Source: CAZVBR01 sp964625755
Lineage (GTDB): Bacteria > Patescibacteriota > Minisyncoccia > Phycocordibacterales > XYD1-FULL-46-19
Direction of reading: 5' to 3'
DNA length: 32,297 bases
Assembly (NCBI GenBank): GCA_964625755.1
Contig: CAZVBR010000005.1
Coordinates: 1 to 32,297 of the forward strand
Shown here: positions 8,041 to 15,735 of the stretch, piece after piece
Layout of the letters: each line of letters begins with the position of its first letter
Numbering within the stretch: position 1 is the first letter of the stretch
The notes under the pieces: model-generated
Seen by the model: the letters and a program-made list of their open reading frames with translations, nothing else
The model's database searches: none
What the model was told of the DNA's origin: nothing
Made by a program: the position numbers and the translations under genes

Positions 8041-8093
8041 TTCGATTTTTAGTTTATTTTTTATGACCCGGATCTTGATTTAAGAAAATCGAA
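8041..8093 (+). repeat. Inverted repeat in the 7894-8226 gene-free stretch
   Basis: TTCGATTTT (8041-8049) is perfectly complementary to AAAATCGAA (8085-8093), with a 35-base loop, followed by GTGTTTTTAAG. The remainder of the gap up to 8226 is AT-rich with a weak extended -10 (TGTTATTAT near 8111-8119) that may serve the next gene. Nothing else is seen. Confidence 0.35.
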
Positions 8094-8226
8094 GTGTTTT
8101 TAAGAATTCGTGTTATTATTTTAAAAGGCATTATCAGATCGGATTAAATTTAAAGGGTATGGGTTTTGATTTTCTTGATTAAAATGATCCGGCATGGGAG
8201 TCATATTTTAAAACAAACACATATTT

Positions 8227-9009
8227 ATGTTCCTTGAACTTAAGTCTTTTGTTTATAAAGGAGTTGATCTTTTAAGAAGAACCCGCCGATCAGGGTTCGG
8301 TAACGATCTGAGGTTTGATCGATCAGATGATCGAGTTTCGGACCCAATTCCCGTTTGGAGATTTTTGCTCTATGGAATATTGATCCTTTTGGTTCTCGGG
8401 GTTTGGTTGATCCAGTCTCAAACGGCTTTTGATTTTAGTGACCTGCTTCGGGGTTTTGGGCGGGTGATCGAGGAAAGCGGCCCTTATTCGGTTTTTATTT
8501 TTATTTTAGGGTGTGCGGCGGCGGTTGTTTTTTTATTCTGGCTTCCGGTCTGGCCGTTTTTTATTTTTAGCGGATTGGCCTTCGGGTTTCTTCCCGGCTT
8601 GATCTATTCTTTGTTCGGTTCTTTTTTGGGAGCGATCGGTTCTTTTTTATTGATCCGAAGACTTAGTGGTCGATATTTGAGGAATAATTTTATAGAAATG
8701 TGGCGACATCGTCTGGAAAGATATTATTGTAATTTGGGCCCGAATGAATTTTCGATCGTTTTGATCATCCGTCTTCTGTATCCGCTTTTACCTTTTCGGA
8801 GCTTGAATTATGCCTTTGGTTTAACTGATATTTCGTTTAAAAGTTTTTGTGCCGGGACTGCGATCGGAATTGTCCCTTCCACCGCTTTGTTTGTGTATCT
8901 GGGTTCAGCCGTTAGTACCTGGCAGCCTGGGTATATGTTCCTGGCAATAATTTTGTCTTTAACTTTATCATTTTTGGTTTATTGGTTCTATCGCCGAAAA
9001 GTGGTTTGA
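8227..9009 (+). CDS. TVP38/TMEM64 (DedA/VTT superfamily) membrane protein
   Basis: This 260-residue polytopic membrane protein has a charged cytosolic N-terminus (about 45 residues, rich in Arg and Asp) and a first helix at about 46-62. The VTT core includes FIFSGLAFGFLPGLIYSLFG, a GAIGSFLLIRRLSGRYL block and the IIRLLYPLLPFRSLNYAFGL segment with the family's Arg-Pro signature. Two C-terminal helices follow. VTT proteins are lipid scramblases or have membrane-homeostasis roles in several lineages, but the function of this one is inferred only by family. It appears to be a single gene, preceded by the AT-rich stretch described above and with no clear terminator after it. Confidence 0.88.
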   Translation: MFLELKSFVYKGVDLLRRTRRSGFGNDLRFDRSDDRVSDPIPVWRFLLYGILILLVLGVWLIQSQTAFDFSDLLRGFGRVIEESGPYSVFIFILGCAAAVVFLFWLPVWPFFIFSGLAFGFLPGLIYSLFGSFLGAIGSFLLIRRLSGRYLRNNFIEMWRHRLERYYCNLGPNEFSIVLIIRLLYPLLPFRSLNYAFGLTDISFKSFCAGTAIGIVPSTALFVYLGSAVSTWQPGYMFLAIILSLTLSFLVYWFYRRKVV

Positions 9010-9134
9010 GAATTTTTGGTTAAAATTAAGGCGGTTTTCTTTTGAAGTTTAGAGTTTTTGCGATCTTGATCAAAAAATTTACTCGATAAGGGTTTTGATA
9101 CTTAGAATGTAATGCGCTTTGAATGAGTACTTGA

Positions 9135-9164
9135 TTGAAAGTTCGAGGTGGTTTGTGTTATTAA
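9135..9164 (+). promoter_or_regulatory. Promoter of the purC-like gene
   Basis: TTGAAA (9135-9140) and TATTAA (9159-9164) are separated by 18 bases. A TG lies one base before the -10 box (extended -10). The leader of about 45 bases carries the Shine-Dalgarno AAGGAG at 9208-9213. Confidence 0.5.
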
Positions 9165-9217
9165 TTAAGTTGAAGTTTGGTGTTTGACAAAGGCAAGAAA
9201 ATTAAAAAGGAGAAGAC

Positions 9218-10096
9218 ATGGAAACCGGGAAAGTTGCCTACCTTCAAAATAGGAGAGATGGCTTGAGTGTTCGTGAATTCAGGAGGCGCCCTGAGGGCGT
9301 GATCTTGGAGATGACGGATAGTTTCGCGACTCACAACATTGCCCACCGCAGTACTATTCCTCGGAAAGGCGAGGTCGGGGCCGCCTTGAATGTGTTTTGG
9401 TTGAAGGAGGTTCTGAGTCCGGAGTCGGTGGATCATCATCTTCTGGCTTTTGGTTCGGAGCTAAAAAAAGAGGTCCCGGAACAGAGCCTCCGGAGGAGAT
9501 CGTTATTGGTCCGCCAGACCTCGGAGGTACCGATCGAGTTCGTGTTTCGATTTTATTTGGCCGGAAGCTTGGGCGATGACCATTACCGGGCGAGTGTCAA
9601 AGCCGATCCGGTGAATGCTTATGGCTTGGATCTTCCGCTGGGGGTATCGAGAATGACGCGATTTCCGAACCCCGTTCTGACACCGAAGGATGCGTTTCAG
9701 CAACCGCTATCTCGGGATCGTGTTTTCGAGCGATATCCACTGGCGGTTAAGACCGGGAGCTTTGTCTCCGGTCTGATTCAGGATCACTTGAACTCGGTTG
9801 GCTTAGAGTTAATTGACATCACTCTCAAGTTCGGCTTCCTGAAAGACGGCCAATTGTTGTTGGTCGGCAATATCGGAAACCCGGATTCAATGAGAGTGGC
9901 TTGCCAGAGGGAGGTTGATCACGGCCGGGAGCCTTCTGATCTTCTGGCCCGAGAAGCCGAAAGACAGTGGGGAGATGGTCTGAGGATCCCCTTGTTGTTC
10001 CCGCAGGAGATGCTCGAAGAAGCAGCTTGCCGTTATCAAGAGTTGTTTTATCTGATAACCGGTCGGTGGCTGGATGAATTCCAGTCGGAGTTTTAG
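9218..10096 (+). CDS. purC: Divergent phosphoribosylaminoimidazole-succinocarboxamide synthase (SAICAR synthetase-like)
   Basis: The 292-residue protein follows the PurC fold order: EMTDSFATHNIAHRSTIPRK with a downstream ALNVFWLKEV (compare TDRISAFD...GKG...FWF), VRQTSEVPIEFVFRFYLAGS (compare VRKLxxLPxExVVRGYLAGS), FPNPVLTPKDAFQ, and LELIDITLKFGFLKDGQLLL. SAICAR synthetase joins aspartate to CAIR with ATP in purine synthesis. It is clearly divergent: the usual DExLTPDSSRF block reads GNIGNPDSMRVA and the N-terminal GKxRD(V/I)Y reads GKVAYLQ. No other purine gene is nearby. It has a real Shine-Dalgarno (AAGGAG), its own promoter and a strong terminator, unlike most neighbours. It may be a working remote PurC, or a relative with another amide-forming reaction. 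Confidence 0.75.
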   Translation: METGKVAYLQNRRDGLSVREFRRRPEGVILEMTDSFATHNIAHRSTIPRKGEVGAALNVFWLKEVLSPESVDHHLLAFGSELKKEVPEQSLRRRSLLVRQTSEVPIEFVFRFYLAGSLGDDHYRASVKADPVNAYGLDLPLGVSRMTRFPNPVLTPKDAFQQPLSRDRVFERYPLAVKTGSFVSGLIQDHLNSVGLELIDITLKFGFLKDGQLLLVGNIGNPDSMRVACQREVDHGREPSDLLAREAERQWGDGLRIPLLFPQEMLEEAACRYQELFYLITGRWLDEFQSEF

Positions 10097-10105
10097 CCGG
10101 TTAAC

Positions 10106-10143
10106 AAGGCCCCGCTTTGAGTCTTTGACTCGAGCGGGGCCTT
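10106..10143 (+). terminator. Intrinsic terminator after purC
   Basis: AAGGCCCCGCT (10106-10116) pairs perfectly with AGCGGGGCCTT (10133-10143), an 11-base GC-rich stem ten bases after the purC stop. The U-tract is poor, so it may act partly as a 3'-stabilising hairpin. Confidence 0.75.
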
Positions 10144-10163
10144 AGGGTTGCCTAGGGTTCTTT

Positions 10164-10193
10164 TTGAGGGTGGGTTTTGTGGTAAGATATAAT
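10164..10193 (+). promoter_or_regulatory. Promoter of xseA-xseB
   Basis: TTGAGG (10164-10169) and a consensus TATAAT (10188-10193) are separated by 18 bases, about 55 bases before xseA and just after the purC terminator. Confidence 0.6.
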
Positions 10194-10247
10194 CTGGATC
10201 AGAAAATTGAATCATAAGGTAATCGTAAATTTTTTAATGTTTGAGAT

Positions 10248-11807
10248 ATGAGATCTGAGGAGTTATTGGATAAATTAATACAGTGGCGGAATCGGCAGGC
10301 CGAAGTTGAAGGGGTGCCCGGTTACCGAGTTTTGCCCAATGAGGTGCTGGAAAATATTGCCGAGATGAAACCGCTACAAAAAAATGATCTTTTGGCGATA
10401 AAAGGGATCAAAGAAAAAAAGTATGCCAAGTACGGACCAAAGATCTTGTTCTTGGTTTCCCAAAATGAATCAGGGTCAAACCAAGAGGCTGATGATCTTC
10501 AAAAACCGATAGCGGTCAGTGCCTATCTTGATTCGCTTAATCGGTCTTTAAGTGACTGCTGGGTCAGAGTTCAGGGGGAAGTAAGTAGTGTTGATGTTCG
10601 GGAGAAAGTGATCTATTTTTCCCTAAAGGACCCCGTCGATGAAAGTGTTATCAGATGTTTGGTTTGGCGGACGAACTACGAGTTGTCCGGAGTAAAATTG
10701 GAGCCCGGTTTAGAGGTGGTCCTGGAGGGTACTCCGGAGATCTATAAGCCTCTGGGGCGATTGTCTTTTAAGGCAGGGTCAATAGAATTGGTCGGGGAAG
10801 GGGTGTTAAAGAAGGCTTATGAACAACTGAAAGAGAAACTGGAATCGGAAGGCTTGTTAGCCGTCGAGCGTAAACGTCAGATCCCGGAGCTCTGTACCAA
10901 GGTCGGTCTCATTACTTCTGAGACAGGCGCGGTAATTCATGATTTTCTGACGAATTTAGATAAATTCGGTTTCCAGGTAAAATTATTCGGTTCCCGGGTG
11001 GAGGGTCAGTCGGCCGTGAGAGATCTTATGTTTGCCGTGGATAATTTGGCCCGGCAGGATATAGAAGTGTTGGTGATCATTCGGGGTGGGGGCAGTTTTG
11101 AGAGTTTGCAAGCCTTTAATAATGAAGCCCTGATCAGAAAGATCGCTTCCTTTCCCAAGCCGGTTATTTGTGGTATTGGGCATGAAAAGGACGTTCCTTT
11201 AGCTTCTTTGGTAGCTGATAAGATGACCTCAACTCCTACCGCGGCGGCCGGGGTCCTTAATCGCGGCTGGCAAGAGACGAGAGATCAGTTCTTGTTTAGC
11301 GGTCGTCGGATGGTATCGGTTTTTGATCGGTCTCTTATGGCTCAAGAAAAAGTTGTTACCCGGGGTCTTCATTATATTCAAGATCGTTTGAATATCCTGT
11401 CGGATGATTTTTATTACACTAAACAGGCTTTTTGTGGTTTACCGGAAAAAATTCGGTTTCGGATACTGGAATTGACCAAAGATCTTGATCTTTGTTCGTC
11501 AAAACTTATCCGGGTATCTGACAGGGTTAGAATCGAGGTAACTAATGACCTTTTAACTTGTGCGACTAAATTATCCGAGAGATTTGATCAAGAGGTTAGG
11601 CGGGTAAGTCAGGTGATCGATCACTCCGAGAAAGTGTTAGAAAAAGAGAATCCGGAAAGACTTTTGAAAAAGGGCTACAGCATTGCCAGGTTCCAAGGGC
11701 AAGTGGTAAGATCTGTAAGACAATTAAAAACAAAAGACAGGGTGGAGATAATGGTCCGGGATGGATCTTTTGGTTCTCAGGTGGACGAGATTAAAAAATT
11801 AGATTAA
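10248..11807 (+). CDS. xseA: Exodeoxyribonuclease VII large subunit with N-terminal HRDC domain
   Basis: The 519-residue protein is a fusion. Residues about 3-66 form an HRDC domain of RecQ/RNase D type (LLDKLIQWRNRQAEVEGVPG, then DLLAIKGIKEKKYAKYG). Residues about 85-180 are the OB-fold of XseA (WVRVQGEVSSVDV, VIYFSLKD). The catalytic domain follows, with KVGLITSETGAVIHDFL, VLVIIRGGGSFESLQAFNNE, ICGIGHEKDVPLASLVADKM and STPTAAA. A long coiled-coil region and the C-terminal LLKKGYSIARF segment complete it. With XseB it should degrade single-stranded DNA from both ends into oligonucleotides. The HRDC domain is not part of standard XseA (about 450 residues) and probably adds nucleic-acid binding. 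xseB follows 7 bases later. Confidence 0.93.
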   Translation: MRSEELLDKLIQWRNRQAEVEGVPGYRVLPNEVLENIAEMKPLQKNDLLAIKGIKEKKYAKYGPKILFLVSQNESGSNQEADDLQKPIAVSAYLDSLNRSLSDCWVRVQGEVSSVDVREKVIYFSLKDPVDESVIRCLVWRTNYELSGVKLEPGLEVVLEGTPEIYKPLGRLSFKAGSIELVGEGVLKKAYEQLKEKLESEGLLAVERKRQIPELCTKVGLITSETGAVIHDFLTNLDKFGFQVKLFGSRVEGQSAVRDLMFAVDNLARQDIEVLVIIRGGGSFESLQAFNNEALIRKIASFPKPVICGIGHEKDVPLASLVADKMTSTPTAAAGVLNRGWQETRDQFLFSGRRMVSVFDRSLMAQEKVVTRGLHYIQDRLNILSDDFYYTKQAFCGLPEKIRFRILELTKDLDLCSSKLIRVSDRVRIEVTNDLLTCATKLSERFDQEVRRVSQVIDHSEKVLEKENPERLLKKGYSIARFQGQVVRSVRQLKTKDRVEIMVRDGSFGSQVDEIKKLD

Positions 11808-11814
11808 ATTATTT

Positions 11815-12036
11815 ATGTCTAAACCGATAAATTTAAAAGAGTCGTTGCAGAAATTGAATCAGATAGTGGAGTGGTTTGAAGACCAGGAAGAAGTTGATGT
11901 TGAGGTCGGGTTAAAGAAGATCAAAGAAGGAGCGGTTCTGGTCAAGAACTGTAAGAAGCGCTTAAAGGAGGTTGAAAACGAGTTTCATGATATTAAAAAG
12001 GAGATAGAGCAAGAGGTGGATGAAGTGGAAAAATAA
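11815..12036 (+). CDS. xseB: Exodeoxyribonuclease VII small subunit
   Basis: The 73-residue, highly charged helical protein has the XseB pattern: ESLQKLNQIVEWFEDQ, then DVEVGLKKIKEGAVLVKNC and KKRLKEVENEF. XseB subunits bind the coiled-coil of XseA and are needed for nuclease activity. It lies 7 bases after xseA in the same operon and has no evident Shine-Dalgarno. The acidic-basic C-terminal tail (IKKEIEQEVDEVEK) is a common ending. The length is normal for the family. Confidence 0.92.
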   Translation: MSKPINLKESLQKLNQIVEWFEDQEEVDVEVGLKKIKEGAVLVKNCKKRLKEVENEFHDIKKEIEQEVDEVEK

Positions 12037-12118
12037 ATGACAGTGCAATGGTCCGGGTTTGGGGTCCGGTCAAGGTGGCAGAATAGTTTTACGTTTATTT
12101 AATAAATAACAACGATCA

Positions 12119-12940
12119 ATGCATACTACGATCATAAATGACTGCTATGACGACAACGCCAAAGGTCGTCAGATAGTAAAATTAAGTTCCTTAATAAGGG
12201 CTTCGGTTTCGTTCGTGGGGGTTAAGGATGATCTGGAAGCGGCTGGAAATTTAGTCGATATTTTGGATGCCTACGAGGAATGCCCCGGAATAGTGCTGGT
12301 TAATGTCGCGCCTCGGGGCCGGAACGAAGACTCAGATAGCAACGGATCTCCTTTCGGGTATTTTTATTACGGCCGGACATTGGTGGTGGCCAGTATTGAG
12401 GGTCGGACGCTTGAGTTGGTAAAAAAATTAGAACTTGTAAATAAAATTTTTGTTTTGAAAATGCCCGAGATATTGGCAGCCTGGGAGTCGGATGGCAGGA
12501 TAACCAGATCGGATCATTTAGGGCTTGCCGAGACCCAGTTTCGAAGCCTGAATTTCTTACCTCAAGCGGCCCGATTCCTGTGGCAGGGTCAATTTTTACC
12601 GAGTGAGGAACAGTTGCTGACTTCTTTTGACGCCGATGATGGTTTTGTTTGGTGGGTGGATAATTTTGGTAACTGTAAGACCACTTGGTTGGCCGAAGAT
12701 CTTAAGTTAAATCCCGGGGATCAGATCGATATCGGGTTAGAGAAATTAACCTTTTATTCTCGTTTGAAGGATGTTCCTCGGGGCCAGTCGGCTTTAGTGG
12801 AAGGAAGTTCCGGGATAAAGAATAGTCGTTTTTTGGAAGTAGTGATTCAAGGAGGGAGAGCTGATGAGCGATATGGGCTCCGATCCGGAAGTTCTCTAGA
12901 GGTCAAGAGAGAAACAGTCGGGTCCAAATACGATCAATAA
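12119..12940 (+). CDS. SAM hydroxide adenosyltransferase-like protein (DUF62 family)
   Basis: The 273-residue protein resembles the DUF62/fluorinase-like family, which hydrolyses S-adenosylmethionine to adenosine and methionine. The N-terminal domain begins HTTIINDCYDDNAKGRQIVK and includes the family's AxNLVDILDAY and GIVLVNVAPRG blocks (compare GTVFVAVVDPGVG). The C-terminal domain is clearer: VWWVDNFGNCKTTW (compare IDxFGNxxTN), NPGDQIDIGLEKLTFYSRLK, DVPRGQSALVEGSSG (compare PxGxxxxLxGSSG), and a final GLRSGSSLEV. It is divergent at the active-site loop, so enzyme activity is an inference. It faces the minus-strand methyltransferase, tail to tail. It starts 82 bases after xseB and could be part of that transcript. 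Confidence 0.75.
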   Translation: MHTTIINDCYDDNAKGRQIVKLSSLIRASVSFVGVKDDLEAAGNLVDILDAYEECPGIVLVNVAPRGRNEDSDSNGSPFGYFYYGRTLVVASIEGRTLELVKKLELVNKIFVLKMPEILAAWESDGRITRSDHLGLAETQFRSLNFLPQAARFLWQGQFLPSEEQLLTSFDADDGFVWWVDNFGNCKTTWLAEDLKLNPGDQIDIGLEKLTFYSRLKDVPRGQSALVEGSSGIKNSRFLEVVIQGGRADERYGLRSGSSLEVKRETVGSKYDQ

Positions 12941-12999
12941 GGTTTTCGGTGTTTACTCGGAACCGGAAAGTTCGTAAAGACAATTGCGATCTTCGTGAT

Positions 13000-14286
13000 C
13001 TATTTCAGGTCAAGGACCAAGAGGGATTCAAGGTGGGGGGTTTGAGGGTAAAAATCAAAGCCTTCTAAGGCTAATGGTTCGTAATCGTTTTTTAGACGAA
13101 AGAAGTCTCGGGCCTGAGTGACCGGGTCACAGGATAAATATATGATCCTTTGAGGTTTAACCTCCAGGATCCTTTTTATGACTTTGGGATGCAGTCCCGG
13201 TCTGGGCGGGTCCAGGATTAAGATATCGCTTTTGCTCAACCAAGTCGAAGAGATTTTTTGGTCGGTCCCGGAGCAAGAAAAGAAGTTTTCTATACCGTTG
13301 ATCTTTGCATTTTTATTGGCCCAGGTGTTGGCAGAGGATGAGATTTCCAGCCCTTGCACTTGATCGGCCAGGTCGGCCAAATACAAGCCGATAGTACCCA
13401 CTCCGCTATAAAGTTCATGGATGTTTTTTTGAATCGGCAAACAGTAGGTTCGAATTCGATCCAAGGCCGTGGGTAAAATCGTTAAATTGTTTTGAAAAAA
13501 AGCATCAAACGGGTATGCGATCTTGAGAGATCCGATCGTCTCGGATAGCTCCTTTTCCCCGGATGATTTTAGTGATCTGTCATAAGTGTTGTTCGGAGAT
13601 CCCGGCCGAGAGTAAAAATGATGCAAGCCTGCCAGGTGTGGTATGGAGTCGGGGTCGAGATCTGAAAAATTTTCGGTGGTCCAGAACAAAGTGGCAATGG
13701 TCTTTTGGGTGGTTTTGCTGGATCTGACCATAAGATTCTTCAGACTGGAGAGGGGGATCGAGGCTTGGTTTAACTTTTCGATCACGGCTAAAGCGGTTTC
13801 GTTGATGATCGGATCGGCCAGGGCGCATCCGGTCGGTAAAGGGATCTTTTTTTGACTGGTGCCTCGCCGGTAGAATGCCAATTGAAGATCATTGTTTTCT
13901 TCGGTAAAAGAAAAAACCAATTTGTTCCGGTACCCGAATATCAAAGGGGAAGGCGTGAATTTGGTTACAGGAATGTTTGATTTTCCGATCCGTTCGAATG
14001 TTTCCCGCAGGAGTTCCGATTTCATTCTTTTTTCCAGATGATAGTCCGCGATCTGCCATGGAGAGCAGGTTAGATAATGATCTTCTTTGGGGGCAATTCG
14101 GTGCGGGGAGGGGTGAGTGATCTTGATAACTTGGCCGTGATAAAAATCTTTTTTGTCTTTGGTGATCTTTACGAGGGCTTTTTCTCCCGGCAGTACATCA
14201 TGGGCAAAAATTATTTTATCGTTTATTCGGCCTAGAGCTTTTCCGCCCGGGGTGGCTTTTTCAAATTGAACTTCTATTTCGGACAT
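13000..14286 (-). CDS. TrmA/RlmD-family RNA (uracil-C5) methyltransferase
   Basis: The 428-residue SAM-dependent enzyme methylates U to m5U in rRNA or tRNA. Domain order: an N-terminal TRAM domain (about 1-55; VQFEKATPGGKALGRINDK, HDVLPGEKALVKIT), a central RNA-binding domain with YRNKLVFSFTE, and a Rossmann methyltransferase domain with FFQNNL, HELYSGVGTIGLYLADLA, ILDPPRPGLHPKVI and IIYLSCDPVTQARDF. The Cys in SCDP is the catalytic nucleophile, and the C-terminal glutamate in PQTPHLESLLVL is the general base. The 4Fe-4S cysteines of E. coli RlmD (CxxCGGC pattern) are mostly missing: only one Cys (LTCSPWQ) remains in that region. I cannot tell the target nucleotide. It is transcribed opposite to its neighbours. 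Confidence 0.92.
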   Translation of the reverse strand: MSEIEVQFEKATPGGKALGRINDKIIFAHDVLPGEKALVKITKDKKDFYHGQVIKITHPSPHRIAPKEDHYLTCSPWQIADYHLEKRMKSELLRETFERIGKSNIPVTKFTPSPLIFGYRNKLVFSFTEENNDLQLAFYRRGTSQKKIPLPTGCALADPIINETALAVIEKLNQASIPLSSLKNLMVRSSKTTQKTIATLFWTTENFSDLDPDSIPHLAGLHHFYSRPGSPNNTYDRSLKSSGEKELSETIGSLKIAYPFDAFFQNNLTILPTALDRIRTYCLPIQKNIHELYSGVGTIGLYLADLADQVQGLEISSSANTWANKNAKINGIENFFSCSGTDQKISSTWLSKSDILILDPPRPGLHPKVIKRILEVKPQRIIYLSCDPVTQARDFFRLKNDYEPLALEGFDFYPQTPHLESLLVLDLK

Positions 14287-14376
14287 AAGTGTTTGGGGAT
14301 TTAGGGAATAAAATTTATTATGGCATAGTATTGCTGTGGGTTACAATGTATTTCCGGTTAAGTGGCTCAAGGGTCA

Positions 14377-14934
14377 ATGATCTGGGCTTTGTATGATATG
14401 AACAAACATAATAAAAAAATTGCCAGAGAAAAAGTTGTTCGGGTGAACGATAAAATGCAAACAGGTTATGTTTATTATTTGACCGAGCCGGTTGGGAAGA
14501 ATTTTGATCCGGATTTTAAACCTGACCTGACCCCGAAAGAGATGCTCGAACTGGGGGTGTTCGGGGGTAAGTATTTAACCGACTGTCGAGGGGAATTTCC
14601 AGAGGAGTGGTTCACGAAAGCTAAATTGAATTCCCGAAGGTCTGATCCCGATCTTAATTATTTTAAAGTAGCCGCCAGTCAATCCTTATCTGAGTGGCAA
14701 AAGAGGGGGTGGATCAATCAGGAACATGACCCGCGGGGCTGGTTTCAGTGGTACTGCCGCTATTATTTGGGCAGGCGGTTGGTTGGTGAAGATGATCGTC
14801 AGATCAAACGCTGGAAGAATATGAATCGCCACTTAGCTCAGGTCGTGGCTAACTGTTCAAGCGGGGATATTTTTTGTCGCCCCAGGCAAAGACAAGCTCT
14901 CTTGCACTGGGCGTATGATTCACGGTTAATTTAA
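14377..14934 (+). CDS. Conserved uncharacterised protein (WFQWYCRYY motif)
   Basis: I cannot assign a function. The 185-residue soluble protein carries strongly patterned, Trp/Tyr-rich blocks: LTPKEMLELGVFGGKYLTDC, FPEEWFTKAKL, DPRGWFQWYCRYYLGRR, RQIKRWKNMNRH and CRPRQRQALLHWAYDSR. I believe this block order recurs in uncharacterised proteins of fungi, other eukaryotes and scattered bacteria, which would mean a conserved core; that is recalled, not checked. The many conserved Arg, Trp and Tyr suggest nucleic-acid or nucleotide binding, which is inference only. An upstream GTG at 14362 would add five residues; I prefer ATG 14377 because CAAGGG lies just ahead of it. The gene diverges from the methyltransferase, with a TACAAT -10-like hexamer at 14342-14347. 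Confidence 0.75.
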   Translation: MIWALYDMNKHNKKIAREKVVRVNDKMQTGYVYYLTEPVGKNFDPDFKPDLTPKEMLELGVFGGKYLTDCRGEFPEEWFTKAKLNSRRSDPDLNYFKVAASQSLSEWQKRGWINQEHDPRGWFQWYCRYYLGRRLVGEDDRQIKRWKNMNRHLAQVVANCSSGDIFCRPRQRQALLHWAYDSRLI

Positions 14935-14946
14935 ACAGATCGATAG

Positions 14947-14974
14947 TTGGTTTTCAATTTGATTATGTTATAAT
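14947..14974 (+). promoter_or_regulatory. Promoter with leaderless geometry before the 89-aa gene
   Basis: TTGGTT (14947-14952) and the extended -10 TGTTATAAT (TATAAT at 14969-14974) are separated by 16 bases. The ATG at 14981 lies exactly 7 bases after the last base of the -10, where transcription should start. Confidence 0.65.
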
Positions 14975-14980
14975 TATTTT

Positions 14981-15250
14981 ATGGAAACTTTGATCAAGGC
15001 AGATATTTTTTTCTTTATTACATCAGTGGCTGTGGTGGTGATAGTCGCCCTCCTGGTTTTGCTCGGGTATAAGATATTTAAAATTCTCCAAGATGTTAAA
15101 TATGTGGTAGCTAGAGTCAAGGAGTTTGTCGATCGAGCGGGAGTGGAAGCGGAAGATATTTACGATGAGTTAATGTCATCCTGGCCCATTAAATTCATTT
15201 TAAAGAAAAAAAGAAGACAAAGGTCGAGGACAAGGAAAACCGAGAATTAG
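14981..15250 (+). CDS. Small single-pass membrane protein of unknown function
   Basis: The 89-residue protein has one hydrophobic helix (about 10-34; FFFITSVAVVVIVALLVLLG). An amphipathic helical region (VARVKEFVDRAGVEAEDIYD) and a very basic tail (KKKRRQRSRTRKTEN) follow. It resembles DUF948-like or other small anchor proteins but I cannot assign a family. The basic tail probably faces the cytoplasm and may touch membrane lipids or nucleic acid. It is followed by a second small protein (15314) that ends in a lysine-rich tail, so they may form a pair. The start codon coincides with the expected transcription start. Confidence 0.75.
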   Translation: METLIKADIFFFITSVAVVVIVALLVLLGYKIFKILQDVKYVVARVKEFVDRAGVEAEDIYDELMSSWPIKFILKKKRRQRSRTRKTEN

Positions 15251-15313
15251 TCAAAATTTAAATTAGAAGTCATCTTTTCGATCAGGTTGGTCGAAGGGGT
15301 AAGTTAAAAAAAT

Positions 15314-15721
15314 ATGGCAAGTAAAAAAACTAAAAATAATTATTCCGGTCAAATCGCCGCTGCCGGATTTACGGTTGCAGCTTTAACGGCCGGAGCTTAT
15401 CTGATGTTTGGCCCGGATGCGGCCAAGCACCGAAAAAAGGTCAAAGGTTGGGCGATAAAAATGAAAGGTGAAATAATAGAAAAAATGGAAGCGGCTCAAG
15501 AGGTATCTGAGCCGATGTACCATAAAATTGTTGATCAGGTGGCGGCTAAATATGCCAAGTTGAAGGATGTTGATAAGGATGAATTGATGGCCGTGGTTGA
15601 AGATGTTCGAAAACAGTGGAATAAGATCCACAAACAAGCCAAACCCAAAAAAGTAACCAAAAAGGCTACCGGTAAAAAGACTACCGCGTCCAAAAAGAGT
15701 TCGGCCAAAAAAACCAAATAA
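15314..15721 (+). CDS. Small protein with N-terminal hydrophobic segment and histone-H1-like lysine-rich tail
   Basis: The 135-residue protein begins with a basic stretch and an Ala/Gly-rich hydrophobic segment (about 12-33; AAAGFTVAALTAGAYLMFGP). A helical amphipathic middle (MKGEIIEKMEAAQEVSEPMY...) follows. The tail after about residue 108 is almost wholly Lys, Ala, Thr and Ser with KKxT/KKxS repeats (KKATGKKTTASKKSSAKKTK). The hydrophobic segment plus helical middle resembles YtxH-type membrane-associated proteins; the tail resembles bacterial H1-like or HU-tail DNA-binding extensions. Whether it binds DNA, RNA or anionic lipids is unknown. It shares a transcription unit with the preceding membrane protein, and a strong terminator lies 15 bases after the stop. 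Confidence 0.78.
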   Translation: MASKKTKNNYSGQIAAAGFTVAALTAGAYLMFGPDAAKHRKKVKGWAIKMKGEIIEKMEAAQEVSEPMYHKIVDQVAAKYAKLKDVDKDELMAVVEDVRKQWNKIHKQAKPKKVTKKATGKKTTASKKSSAKKTK

Positions 15722-15735
15722 AGAATAAATATTAT

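Noticed and set aside
8041..8093. TTCGATTTT/AAAATCGAA inverted repeat considered as a terminator.
   Set aside because: The 35-base loop and AT-only stem make it a poor terminator; listed only as a repeat.
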